Assembly: GCF_027257975.1 (NCBI RefSeq)
Contig: NZ_JANZKX010000005.1
Span: 62,001-126,000, forward strand
From: Pelomonas sp. BJYL3
GTDB lineage: Bacteria > Pseudomonadota > Gammaproteobacteria > Burkholderiales > Burkholderiaceae_C
DNA: 64,000 nt
Direction of reading: 5' to 3'
A program made the translations under genes and the position numbers. This document shows positions 16,718 to 24,912 of the stretch, piece after piece; position 1 is the first letter of the stretch, and the number at the start of each line of letters is the position of its first letter. The notes under the pieces were generated by a model. That model did not search any database and was not told where the DNA came from. It worked only from the letters and a program-made list of their open reading frames with translations.

Positions 16718-17785
16718 TCAGGGCCGCCGCGCGCGGCAGAGCATGGCCATCAGCAGACCGAACCCCAGCAGGGACAGACCATGCAGCCAGGCCGCGCAGG
16801 GCAGCAGGTGCGAGGCGCCCACGCCCACCTGGCCCAGGGCCCGCAGCAGCAGGCTCAGCGCCATCAGGCCCAGAGGCGCCAGTGCCCAGGGGCTGTAGCG
16901 CGGCTGCAGGCGCAGCAGGGCGGGCAGCATGATGGGCGCATGGCCGAAGACCATGGCCATCACGAAGCCCAGCCACAGCCAGTGCCAGGCCAGCTGCGGC
17001 AGGCCCTGCAGCCCCGCCAGTGCGGCCGCCGCGGCCCAGGCATAGCCCAGCAGCAGGCAGCGCGCCGTGTGGCCGGCCCAGGCCTTTGCACGCCACTGGC
17101 GGCGGGCGATGTCGAAGACCAGCAGCCACAGGGCCAGGCCCAGCAGCAGCGGCCAGGCCAGCCGCGCGGCGAGCGCCGGCTGCCAGAGGCTCAGGCCGCC
17201 GCTGGCCAGCAGCCCCGCCCACAGCAGCAGGAATCCGTGGCGGGCCAGCGGGCCCAGGGGCAGCAGCCGGCAAAGCTCGCGCCGCTCCCCCGCGATGGTC
17301 AGCAGCAGGAAGAGGGATCCGTTCCAGCGCAGGGCGAAGTCCGAGCCCTGCGCCTGCCCGGCCACGGCCATCAGCAGGGGCAGGGCGGCGCTGGCCTCGA
17401 TCAGCAGGGGCAGGGACCAGGCCCGCGAATGCCCCGCCCACAGGTACAGCGCCAGCAGGCCCAGTGCGGCAGCGGCCCAGAGGCCCAGGGCCACGCCGGG
17501 CAGGCCGGCGACCAGGACCACCCCGGCCAGGCCGCAGGCCAGCGGCACCGCAAAGCCACGGCCCAGCGCGGCCGCCCGCTCCAGTGAAATAAGGGTGGCG
17601 AAGAAGCCGCCCAGCATCAACAGCCCATGGTACTGCAGGGCCTGCTGGGCGATGAAGGACAGGCCCACAGGCAGGCCGCCCAGGCGCTGCAGCCCGCCAG
17701 CCAGGGCCAGCAGCAGATTCAGCAGGGCCAGGGGCAGCGCGAGGCGCAGGCCCAGGGGCAGGGGGCGGCGCGCGTGGGGGTTCAC
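16718..17785 (-). CDS. Polytopic membrane protein of a NO/respiration cluster
   Basis: A 355-residue, very hydrophobic protein with about ten to twelve helices. Histidine-bearing helix ends recur: LQYHGLLMLGGFFATLISLERA, WHWLWLGFVMAMVFGHAPIM and WLHGLSLLGFG. These recall NnrS, whose gene lies upstream in the same operon, so haem or metal contact is possible, but I do not recognise a named family. No ATG fits: the first in-frame ATG lies inside a helix, and the GTG at 17785, 25 bases after the DUF59 stop, gives a short Arg-rich N-terminus before helix 1. It is the last gene of the leftward NsrR-CcoG-DUF59 run. Confidence 0.65.
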   Translation of the reverse strand: MNPHARRPLPLGLRLALPLALLNLLLALAGGLQRLGGLPVGLSFIAQQALQYHGLLMLGGFFATLISLERAAALGRGFAVPLACGLAGVVLVAGLPGVALGLWAAAALGLLALYLWAGHSRAWSLPLLIEASAALPLLMAVAGQAQGSDFALRWNGSLFLLLTIAGERRELCRLLPLGPLARHGFLLLWAGLLASGGLSLWQPALAARLAWPLLLGLALWLLVFDIARRQWRAKAWAGHTARCLLLGYAWAAAAALAGLQGLPQLAWHWLWLGFVMAMVFGHAPIMLPALLRLQPRYSPWALAPLGLMALSLLLRALGQVGVGASHLLPCAAWLHGLSLLGFGLLMAMLCRARRP

Positions 17786-17810
17786 GGGGTGTGGGTGACG
17801 CCGGCGGGGC

Positions 17811-18161
17811 TCAGGCCCAGCCCAGGCGCAGGCGCAGGGCGGTGGACATGCGCTGGGGCGTCCAGGTGGCGTCCCAGTCCATCTCGACCGCCACCGCCCA
17901 GTCCGGCGGGCAGGCCTGGCGCAGGGCGGTCTCGGCATCCTCGATCAGCACGTCGGCCATGGGGCAGGTGGCGCTGGTGGGGATCAGCGTCAGGGTCACG
18001 CCGGCGGGGCCCAGCACGAGGCTGTCCACCAGCCCCAGGTCCACGATGCTCTCGCCGATCTCGGGGTCGGCCACGCGGCGCAGCACGGCCATGAGGCGCT
18101 CACGCTCGGGGTCGGCGGCGGCTGTGGGGCTGGTGGCGGGGTCAGGTCTTGCGTCGTCCAT
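17811..18161 (-). CDS. DUF59/MIP18-family Fe-S assembly-type protein
   Basis: A 116-residue protein matching the DUF59 fold (also in PaaD and SufT): VADPEIGESIVDLGLVDSLVL, then TLIPTSATCPMADVLIEDAE with the characteristic Cys in TCPMAD, and a terminal segment with DWDATWTPQRMS. Such proteins help mature Fe-S enzymes. It lies between ccoG and the membrane-protein gene, 21 bases from the ccoG stop. Its first codons (ARPDP) are encoded by a copy of the dispersed repeat, suggesting the N-terminus was reshaped by that element. Confidence 0.82.
   Translation of the reverse strand: MDDARPDPATSPTAAADPERERLMAVLRRVADPEIGESIVDLGLVDSLVLGPAGVTLTLIPTSATCPMADVLIEDAETALRQACPPDWAVAVEMDWDATWTPQRMSTALRLRLGWA
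18138..18152 (+). repeat. Dispersed repeat, copy 3 (15 bases)
   Basis: GGGGTCAGGTCTTGC, followed by G instead of C. It lies in the 5' end of the DUF59 gene on the other strand, where it is read as ARPDP. Confidence 0.65.
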
Positions 18162-18182
18162 GAGGGCTCCGGGGTGGCGCTG

Positions 18183-19643
18183 TCAGCGCGGCACGAAGAA
18201 GCTGGCCTCGGCCTGGAAGGCGGGGGCCTCTGGATGGTCGAGGTCGCGGGCCAGCAGCTGCACGCGGCGTGCACCGCTCTCCCGGACCACGCCCGGTGGC
18301 AGGCGCAGCTGCACGGGCAGGGACACGATGGCGGCCGGCGCCACCTCCACCCGTTCACCGCCAAGCAGGCGCAGGCCTGGCAGGCCGGCGGCCTCCAGCG
18401 TGAGGTGCAGGGTGCGCTCGCTGCGGTTGAGCAGCTGCAGGCGGTAGACGTTCTCGACCTGGCCGTCGTCGACCTGGCGGGCCATGACCCCGCGGTCCTT
18501 GATGACGTCGATCAGCAGGGCGCTTCGCTGGCTCAGCTGCCAGACCATCAGTGCGCCCAGGACAGCCAGGGCGCCGCCGTAGATCAGCACCCGCGGCCGC
18601 AGGGTGCGCCGCCACATCTGGGCGCGTGTGAGCCCCTGGGCCACGCCGTTCTCCGTGGCATAGCGGATCAGGCCGTGCGGGGCGCCGATCTTGTCCATCA
18701 CCTGGTCGCAGACGTCGATGCAGGCGGCGCAGCCGATGCACTCGTTCTGCAGGCCCTTGCGGATGTCGATGCCGGTGGGGCAGACCTGCACGCACAGGGT
18801 GCAGTCCACGCAGTCGCCGCGGCCCTGGGCCAGCACCTCGGCCGACTTGCGCGAACGTGCGCCGCGCGGTTCGCCGCGCTTGGCGTCGTAGGTGATGATG
18901 AGCGAGTCGGCGTCGATCAGGGCGCTCTGGAAGCGGGCATAGGGGCAGATGTACTTGCACATCTGCTCGCGCAGCCAGCCCGCATTGCCATAGGTGGCGC
19001 CGGCGTAGAACAGCACCCAGAACAGCTCCCAGGGCGAGAGCGCGAACTGCATCAGCGCCGCGCTCAGCTCGCGGATGGGGCTGAAGTAGCCGACGAAGCT
19101 GAAGCCGGTGAACAGGGCCAGCAGGATCCAGCCGGCGTGCTTGGCCGACTTGCGGGCCAGCTTCTCGGGGCTCCAGGGCGAGGCGTCCAGGCGCATGCGG
19201 GCCTGGCGGTCGCCCTCGGTGTGGCGCTCTATCCAGAGAAAGAGCTCCGTGTAGACGGTCTGCGGGCAGGCATAGCCGCACCACAGCCGCCCGGCCACGG
19301 CGGTGAAGAAGAAGAGCAGCAGGGCGCTGAAGACCAGCAGGGTCGCCAGGTAGATCAGGTCCTGCGGATAGAAGACCAGGCCGCCGATGTAGAAGCGCCC
19401 GCCCACCAGGTCGAAGAGCAGGGCCTGGCGGCCTTCCCATTGCACCCAGGGCATGCCGTAGAAGAAGAGCTGGGTCAGCGCCACCAGGGCCCAGCGCCAG
19501 TTGGCGAAGCGGCCGCTGACGGAGCGCGGGTAGATCTTCTGCTCGGCCACGTAGAGCGAGCTGCCGGCCGCTGCGGCAGCGGCCTGGATGGGAATGACGC
19601 GGCGGGCCGCGGGGTCGGCGGCAGGGGGCTCGGCGGAGGACAT
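18183..19643 (-). CDS. ccoG: CcoG/RdxA/FixG-type cytochrome cbb3 maturation protein
   Basis: A 486-residue membrane Fe-S protein. Several helices (about residues 55-215) contain GRLWCGYACPQTVYTELFLW and MCKYICPYARFQ; two ferredoxin-type [4Fe-4S] motifs follow (CVDCTLCVQVCPTGIDIRKG and NECIGCAACIDVCDQ); and an Ig-like periplasmic tail completes the protein. CcoG reduces copper for assembly of the cbb3 oxidase. ATG 19643 is chosen because the residues before it are low-complexity read-through. The gene starts 8 bases after the nsrR stop, so oxidase maturation is co-expressed with the NO regulator. Confidence 0.93.
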   Translation of the reverse strand: MSSAEPPAADPAARRVIPIQAAAAAAGSSLYVAEQKIYPRSVSGRFANWRWALVALTQLFFYGMPWVQWEGRQALLFDLVGGRFYIGGLVFYPQDLIYLATLLVFSALLLFFFTAVAGRLWCGYACPQTVYTELFLWIERHTEGDRQARMRLDASPWSPEKLARKSAKHAGWILLALFTGFSFVGYFSPIRELSAALMQFALSPWELFWVLFYAGATYGNAGWLREQMCKYICPYARFQSALIDADSLIITYDAKRGEPRGARSRKSAEVLAQGRGDCVDCTLCVQVCPTGIDIRKGLQNECIGCAACIDVCDQVMDKIGAPHGLIRYATENGVAQGLTRAQMWRRTLRPRVLIYGGALAVLGALMVWQLSQRSALLIDVIKDRGVMARQVDDGQVENVYRLQLLNRSERTLHLTLEAAGLPGLRLLGGERVEVAPAAIVSLPVQLRLPPGVVRESGARRVQLLARDLDHPEAPAFQAEASFFVPR

Positions 19644-19651
19644 GCGCGGGG

Positions 19652-20110
19652 TCAGGCCTTGAGGGCGCGGATGGGGAAGTCGGGAGGCGGGCGCAGGGGC
19701 AGCTTGCGGCCCGGCGGCGGGAGCAGCTCGGCCAGCGTGTGCTGGTCCAGCTCGCCCAGGAAGGCCGCGAGCGCTTCCTTGAAGATGCGGGTGAGGCGGC
19801 AGCGCTGGGTCAGGCGGCAGTCGCTGTCCTCGCCCAGGCATTCCACCAGCATGAAGTCGGGCTCCACGGCGCGCACCAGGGCGCCGAGGTTGATGGCCGA
19901 GGGATCGTGCGCCAGGCGCATGCCGCCGCCCTTGCCGCGTACAGTGGTGATCCAGCCGCCCAGCCCCAGCTGGTGGGTGATCTTGGTCAGGTGGGCCTCC
20001 GAGATCTCATAGGCTTGCGCGATCTCGGCGGTGGTGCACAGGCGCTCCGGATGGCTGCCGAGGTAGATCAGCAGTCGCAGCGCGTAGTCGGTCATGGTGG
20101 TGAGGCGCAT
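19652..20110 (-). CDS. nsrR: Rrf2-family nitric-oxide-sensing repressor NsrR
   Basis: A 152-residue Rrf2 protein. The N-terminal winged helix reads MRLTTMTDYALRLLIYLG and KITHQLGLGGWITTVRGKGGG. The cluster ligands are Cys91, Cys98 and Cys104, in ECLGEDSDC and RLTQRC, followed by FKEALAAFLGELDQHTLAEL, a stretch close to E. coli NsrR. Its [Fe-S] cluster reacts with NO and releases DNA. It lies inside the nnrS-ccoG operon, so it probably controls its own transcript; the promoter region upstream of the DUF2249 gene is the natural place for its operator. Confidence 0.9.
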   Translation of the reverse strand: MRLTTMTDYALRLLIYLGSHPERLCTTAEIAQAYEISEAHLTKITHQLGLGGWITTVRGKGGGMRLAHDPSAINLGALVRAVEPDFMLVECLGEDSDCRLTQRCRLTRIFKEALAAFLGELDQHTLAELLPPPGRKLPLRPPPDFPIRALKA

Positions 20111-20134
20111 GGAGGCATTGTCTCCCTGTCAGGC

Positions 20135-21331
20135 TCAACCGGGCTGGCCATCTGCGCGGGTGCGCACCAGGAACGGTACATAGCGCCACAGATAGAGCGC
20201 GAACGAGACGCTCCACAGCAGGGACGAGGCCAGGGCCGCTTCCATCAGCCACTGCGGCCGCAGCAGCGGCAGGGCTACGCGGACCAGGGCCGCGGCGAAC
20301 ATGCAGAGGTAGGCGAGGGTCTCCACCGGACCGGCCTGCAGGCGGCGCCCGGTGTGCCCCAGGGCCGTGCGGGTGATCATGCCCAGGGTGATCATGCCGA
20401 TCACGCCCACTGTCAGCGCATGGGTGGCCGGGCCGCTGGGCAGCTGCCACAGCAGGGCGGCGATGCGCAGCAGCAGATGCACCGGCAGCCACAGATAGGC
20501 GGCGTGCAGCACCCACACCAGCGGATTGCGCCAGGTCTTCCAGGGCTGCCACAGCAGCAGGCGCCAGCTGTGGGCCAGCAGCGCGAGGCTCAGCACGGCA
20601 AAGCTCAGGCCGCCGCCCACGCCCAGGGCGTCCAGCACGAGGAGGGCGATCACGCTGCCCAGCGAGGCCTGCTCCACCCAGGGCTCGCGCCGCGCCTGCA
20701 TGCCCGGCACGCCGTTGTTGGAGAACATGGGCACCACGCGACCGGCCATCACCGCGATCATGAAGAGCACGACGTCCAGCCCCAGCGGCAGGCCGGCGGC
20801 GCTCAGCAGCGGCAGGTTCAGCAGGCCCATGCTGCCCAGGTGCAGCAGCGCGCTGCCCAGGCCCATCAGGACCAGCAGACCGACGAAGAAGTAGTTGCGG
20901 CGGTTGCTCCCCTTGTGCAGGGCCTGCCACAGGCCCCAGGCCGCGGCCCAGGGCACCGCCACATTGAGCAGCAGGGACAGCCAGGCCCAGGGGCTCAGCA
21001 CCGCCAGGCGGGCCAGCACCCACAGGGCCGCGAGGGCCTGCAGCGGGCGCCCGGTCGGCGTGGCCTGCCCGGACCAGTTGCGCCCGGCCGTGAACAGGAA
21101 GCCGATCACCACCGCCAGCGCATAGCCGAACACCATCTCGTGCGCGTGCCAGGCCGGGCCCTGGAGCAGCGCGTGCGGCAGCCAGCCGCTGAACTGCAGC
21201 GCCCACAGGGGCACCATCAGCAGGGCCTGCAGCGCGGCCAGCAGGTAGAAGGGCCGGAAGCCCAGGGCCCACAGGGCGAAGCCAGCCCGCGGGGCCGGCG
21301 GTTCCTCGAGGCGCAACAGGACGGTGCTCAT
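20135..21331 (-). CDS. nnrS: NnrS family haem-copper membrane protein
   Basis: A 398-residue protein with about twelve hydrophobic helices. Family landmarks are GFRPFYLLAALQALL at the N-terminus, GPAWHAHEMVFGYALAVVIGFLFTA (His pair), GRVVPMFSNNGVPG and TVGVIGMITLGMITRTALGHTGR. NnrS relieves nitrosative stress and is normally induced by NO through NsrR or Dnr/Nnr. ATG 21331 is used; earlier in-frame codons overlap the DUF2249 region. The gene precedes nsrR by 24 bases. Confidence 0.93.
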   Translation of the reverse strand: MSTVLLRLEEPPAPRAGFALWALGFRPFYLLAALQALLMVPLWALQFSGWLPHALLQGPAWHAHEMVFGYALAVVIGFLFTAGRNWSGQATPTGRPLQALAALWVLARLAVLSPWAWLSLLLNVAVPWAAAWGLWQALHKGSNRRNYFFVGLLVLMGLGSALLHLGSMGLLNLPLLSAAGLPLGLDVVLFMIAVMAGRVVPMFSNNGVPGMQARREPWVEQASLGSVIALLVLDALGVGGGLSFAVLSLALLAHSWRLLLWQPWKTWRNPLVWVLHAAYLWLPVHLLLRIAALLWQLPSGPATHALTVGVIGMITLGMITRTALGHTGRRLQAGPVETLAYLCMFAAALVRVALPLLRPQWLMEAALASSLLWSVSFALYLWRYVPFLVRTRADGQPG

Positions 21332-21369
21332 GGTGTCAGTCTTTCTTGCCAAGGCGTCAGGGCGAGGCC

Positions 21370-21642
21370 TCAGCCTCCACAGCAGCCACAGCAGCTCTTG
21401 CCGGCGGGCTTGCGGGAGATGCGGACACGCCACTGCTCGGGGCCCGACTCCAGGGCCTCCCACTCGAACTGGCCGGGCCACATCACCTGGAACTGGCGGT
21501 GCAGGGGCTCGGGGTTGTGGTCGTTGCTGAGCTCCAGCCAGCCACCAACGGGCAGGGCCTCGAAGGTGCCGAAGATGGTGGGGTGGCGCTCCTGCGGCGG
21601 CAGGCTGGGCACATGGATGTGGGGCATGGCGGTGGTGTTCAT
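21370..21642 (-). CDS. DUF2249-like small protein with Cys-rich tail
   Basis: A 90-residue soluble protein. The core (HPTIFGTFEALPVGGWLELSNDHNPEPLHRQFQ, residues 20-52) is the DUF2249 pattern seen in NO/anaerobic gene clusters. The C-terminus ends CCGCCGG, four cysteines that could bind metal. ATG 21642 is used; codons upstream would run into the regulatory region. It is the first gene of the leftward operon with nnrS, nsrR and ccoG. Confidence 0.82.
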   Translation of the reverse strand: MNTTAMPHIHVPSLPPQERHPTIFGTFEALPVGGWLELSNDHNPEPLHRQFQVMWPGQFEWEALESGPEQWRVRISRKPAGKSCCGCCGG

Positions 21643-21715
21643 CTTTAAACCTTCATGTGAGATGTAGGAATTGTGCCGAGCGGCATGACGTAAAGCAATA
21701 TTTAGGATATTTCTT

Positions 21716-21729
21716 TTGACCTGGATCAA
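21716..21729 (-). promoter_or_regulatory. FNR/Dnr-type box upstream of DUF2249-nnrS-nsrR operon
   Basis: The palindrome TTGATCCAGGTCAA, read on the reverse strand, matches TTGAT-N4-ATCAA at nine of ten positions. Its centre is about 80 bases upstream of the ATG at 21642. A site centred at -41.5 would put transcription start near 21681. It is probably the activator site for this operon. Confidence 0.65.
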
Positions 21730-21769
21730 GTGGCGCCGGCCGCCTGGGCGGCGCCGCCGGCCCCGGTGC

Positions 21770-23398
21770 TCAGTCTTCGGGCATGGACAGGCGCTTGACC
21801 GCCCGCACGAAGCGGCTCAGCGTGGGCGACAGCGAGCCGGCCGGCAGCCGGGCGTCGATCAGCTGGAAGCGGCCGCGCTGCTGGAGCGCCTGGTCCAGCG
21901 CCATGCGCAGCTCGCCCACGGTGGCGGCGCGGTGGCCGGTGCCGCCCATGCCGGCGGCCATGGCGGCGAAGTCCCAGTCGCCGCGGCCGTGGTAATGGCC
22001 TTCGGGCTGGAAGGTGCGCAGCATCTCCCAGCTGCTGTTGTTGAAGACCACGACGATGGGATCCACGCCCAGGGCCCGGGCGTTGCCCAGCTCCCAGCCC
22101 GTCATCTGGAAGGCGCCGTCGCCGACGAGGATCAGCGGCCGGCGGCCGGTGGCCACCTGCAGGCCCAGGCCGGCGGGCACGCCGTAGCCCATGCTGGCGT
22201 AGTAGCCCGGCGCGAGCAGGTCGCCCGGGGCCAGGTCCAGGGCGCTGAAGAGGCAGTCGCCCACATCGCTGGCCACGGGCATGGCGCCGTGGCGCTGCTG
22301 GAACTCGTTGAGCACGCTGATGATGGCGCCCGGACTCAGCGCTGCGTCTGCGCTGGGCAGCAGGGGCGCGGGCCAGGGGTGGGGCGGCGCGGCCGGACGC
22401 AGGGGCCGGGTCAGCAGGCGCAGCAGCAGGGCCTCGACCAGGTCCTTGATCGGCACGTCGTGGTAGCTGTGGTGGCCCATCTCCACCTGGCCCTGCCACA
22501 CGCGGATGCCGTGGCGGAAGTCGATGGGCCGGCGGGCGGCGGCGAAGTTGGTGTCGCTGAGGATGGCGCCCAGCAGCAGCAGGCCGTCCGAGCTCTCGAC
22601 CTGCTCGGTCAGCGCCGCGTCGCCGGCCAGGCCCAGGTAGGTGCCCAGCAGGGGCACGCCGGCATCGTGCAGCAGGCCACGACCCATCAGCGTGGTGGCC
22701 ACCGGGATGTCCAGGCGCCGCGCCAGCTCGGCCACCTGCTCCTCGATGCCGTAGCGGCGGATCTCCACGCCCACCAGCATCAGCGGATGACGGGCCTGGC
22801 GCAGGCGGGCCAGCAGCTCGTCGGCGCAGGCGGCCAGGCGCTCGGCGTCCACCGGGCGTGCCTGCGGTGCGGGCACGGGCTCGCAGGGGCGGGCGGGCAT
22901 GTCGCGCGGGATCTCGAGGTAGACCGGCCCGGCCTCGCGCAGGGCCGAGTCCAGCACGCGGGCGATCAGGGCCGGCGCGGTGCGCGGATCGTCCAGGCGG
23001 GCCTGGTCGACGGTGATCTCCTGGAAGATGCGCCACTGGCTGTCCAGGGACTTGACCTGATGGTGCAGCATCAGCCCGCTGGCCGCCTCGTGCGCGGCCG
23101 GGGCGCCGGACAGAATCACCAGCGGCACCCGTTCCGCATAGGCACTGGCCACGCCGTTGACGAGGTTGAGCGCGCCGGCGCCGTAGGTCACCGCGGCCAC
23201 GCCCAGGCCGCCCCGGGCGCGCGAGGCCGCATCCGCCGCGAAGGCCAGCGCGGGCTCGTGTGAGAGCGGATGCAGGGGCAGGGTGCCGGCCTTCTGCATC
23301 TCCAGGAACAGGGGCAGGGCGAAGTCGCCGGGGATGCCGAAGACCTCGGTGGCGCCGCGCGCCTGGAGAGCCTGCAGCAGGGCTTGGGTGAGATTCAT
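21770..23398 (-). CDS. ipdC: Thiamine-diphosphate-dependent indolepyruvate/phenylpyruvate decarboxylase
   Basis: A 542-residue ThDP enzyme. The cofactor-activating Glu lies in LSHEPALAFAADAASRARG near residue 50, and the Mg-ThDP motif is GDGAFQMTGWELGNARALGVDPIVVVFNN. The order of Pyr, central and PP domains and the length fit 2-oxo-acid decarboxylases of the IpdC/PpdC type, which make indole- or phenylacetaldehyde, the committed step to auxin-type acids. Other decarboxylases of the family cannot be excluded. ATG 23398 gives the usual N-terminus (MNLTQALLQALQARGATEVFGIPGD). It lies 31 bases downstream of ubiT on the same strand and could be in that transcript. Confidence 0.78.
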   Translation of the reverse strand: MNLTQALLQALQARGATEVFGIPGDFALPLFLEMQKAGTLPLHPLSHEPALAFAADAASRARGGLGVAAVTYGAGALNLVNGVASAYAERVPLVILSGAPAAHEAASGLMLHHQVKSLDSQWRIFQEITVDQARLDDPRTAPALIARVLDSALREAGPVYLEIPRDMPARPCEPVPAPQARPVDAERLAACADELLARLRQARHPLMLVGVEIRRYGIEEQVAELARRLDIPVATTLMGRGLLHDAGVPLLGTYLGLAGDAALTEQVESSDGLLLLGAILSDTNFAAARRPIDFRHGIRVWQGQVEMGHHSYHDVPIKDLVEALLLRLLTRPLRPAAPPHPWPAPLLPSADAALSPGAIISVLNEFQQRHGAMPVASDVGDCLFSALDLAPGDLLAPGYYASMGYGVPAGLGLQVATGRRPLILVGDGAFQMTGWELGNARALGVDPIVVVFNNSSWEMLRTFQPEGHYHGRGDWDFAAMAAGMGGTGHRAATVGELRMALDQALQQRGRFQLIDARLPAGSLSPTLSRFVRAVKRLSMPED

Positions 23399-23429
23399 GG
23401 CGGGCTCCGGCCGGTGGCGGTTCAAGGCT

Positions 23430-23906
23430 TCAGAGAGGGCGCCCGAAGGCGGTGGCGGGCAGCAGCGGGCCGATGGCATCGAGGGTGTTCTTGAGCATCA
23501 GGCCGAACTCGGTGTTGCCTTCCATGACCAGGGCGCGGTCGAAGAAGAGGCGGTCGGCGTCCTCCTCGCCGCGCAGCAGCCGCCACAGGGCGGGCGTGCG
23601 GGCGCGGATGCGCAGCAGCACCGGCGCCTCGCGCGGGGCCAGCGTGAAGCCGGCATCGCCCAGCTGCAGGCGCAGGCGGATGCCGGGTTCCAGCAGCTCC
23701 AGCTCCATCACCTTGTGAGACAGGCTTTGGCGCTGGCTGGCATCCAGACGCGGCAGCAGGACCTGGTCCAGCAGACGAGCGGCGACGAAGGAGGGCGGCT
23801 CCACGGGCAGGCGCCGCACCACGCCGCGGACGTGGTCCAGCAGCATCTGGTGCAGGCCGGCCGGGGCCGTGGGGCGTGCAGTGGCGTCGCGCGGGGAGGC
23901 TTGCAT
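23430..23906 (-). CDS. ubiT: UbiT, SCP2-domain accessory protein for O2-independent ubiquinone synthesis
   Basis: A 158-residue protein with a sterol-carrier-protein-2 fold: LEPGIRLRLQLGDAGFTL, LLRIRARTPALWRLLRGEEDADRLFFDRALVMEGNTEFGLMLKNTLDAI. UbiT binds lipidic quinone precursors in the anaerobic pathway. The AAGGACT ribosome site precedes the ATG at 23906. It follows ubiV by 10 bases; the ubiU-ubiV-ubiT order on one strand identifies the set. Confidence 0.92.
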   Translation of the reverse strand: MQASPRDATARPTAPAGLHQMLLDHVRGVVRRLPVEPPSFVAARLLDQVLLPRLDASQRQSLSHKVMELELLEPGIRLRLQLGDAGFTLAPREAPVLLRIRARTPALWRLLRGEEDADRLFFDRALVMEGNTEFGLMLKNTLDAIGPLLPATAFGRPL

Positions 23907-23916
23907 GGGAGTCCTT

Positions 23917-24912
23917 TCAGGCCAGGGCCTGCATGCCCGGCTGCTGGTGGGCGAAGCCATGGACCAGGCTGCCGGGCAGGTCCAGGGTTTGCAGTTCGGC
24001 CAGGGCCTCGTCGGCATCGGCGCCCTGACGGTAGACGGCGTCGAAGAGCGCCAGCACGCGAGAGAAGCCGCCGCTGCAGGGTGAGAGCCGCAGGGCCTTC
24101 ACGCCCGCGGCGCGCACGGCCTCGTGTTCCTGCAGCAGGCACTGCAGGCCGGCTGACTGCGTCGAGATGCCGTTCAACGCGAGGAAGGGCTGGCCCTCGC
24201 TGGTGCGCAGCAGCAGGCCGTCGGCGTCGTCACGGCAGCGGAATTCGCACTGGTCCTTGCTCAGGCGGTGGTGGCGCGCAGTGAAACAGCGGGCCGAGAA
24301 GGCCAGCGGCATGCGGCCGAAGGCCAGCAGCTCGGTGGCCACGGGCCGGCCCAGCGCCTGCACCGGATCCAGCGGCGGATTGCAGCGTGCGAGGGCCGCC
24401 AGAGACATCTCCGCCGGCGGCACCCAGACGCCCGCGCCCAGGCTGGCCAGCTCCTCCAGCGCGGGCCGGTTGTAGACGTTGATGTGCGGCCCCAGCACCA
24501 GCTGGCTGCGGCGCTCCTGCGCGGGCAGCTCGCGGGTGAGGCCGTGCCAGACCTGCAGGGCCGAGGCGTCACCCGCCTCGAAGTCCATGGGCGTGTCAGC
24601 ACTGAGGGCGGCCTCGGCCAGGCGGCGCAGGCCGCGCAGCTCGGCCTCTGACATCAGCAGCGGCATGCTGGCCAGGCGCACGCGCTTGCCGGCCTGCTGC
24701 AGCTCGCGCGCGATGGCCAGCCAGTCCTCCAGCGAGAACTCGTTGCGGCGCGAGCAGGTGACCTCGCCCAGCACGATGGCATGGGCGGGGCTGTCCGCCA
24801 GCTCGGCGTAGAAGTGCATCAGCGTCTGGCGCGGCCACCAGTACTGCAGCGGGCCGACGGTGAGGGTGGGGGCTTGTAGGGCGGTCATCGGACGTTGGTC
24901 GCTGCGGCTCAT
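23917..24912 (-). CDS. ubiV: UbiV, U32-family Fe-S protein of O2-independent ubiquinone hydroxylation
   Basis: A 331-residue U32 peptidase-like protein without protease function. Four cysteines in the UbiV arrangement, Cys53 (EVTCSRRNE), Cys209, Cys222 and Cys226 (RCFTARHHRLSKDQCEFRC), would hold a [4Fe-4S] cluster. With UbiU it forms the complex that hydroxylates quinone precursors without O2 using prephenate. Its ATG at 24912 overlaps the ubiU stop (ATGA); an internal ATG at 24888 is less likely given this coupling. Confidence 0.93.
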   Translation of the reverse strand: MSRSDQRPMTALQAPTLTVGPLQYWWPRQTLMHFYAELADSPAHAIVLGEVTCSRRNEFSLEDWLAIARELQQAGKRVRLASMPLLMSEAELRGLRRLAEAALSADTPMDFEAGDASALQVWHGLTRELPAQERRSQLVLGPHINVYNRPALEELASLGAGVWVPPAEMSLAALARCNPPLDPVQALGRPVATELLAFGRMPLAFSARCFTARHHRLSKDQCEFRCRDDADGLLLRTSEGQPFLALNGISTQSAGLQCLLQEHEAVRAAGVKALRLSPCSGGFSRVLALFDAVYRQGADADEALAELQTLDLPGSLVHGFAHQQPGMQALA

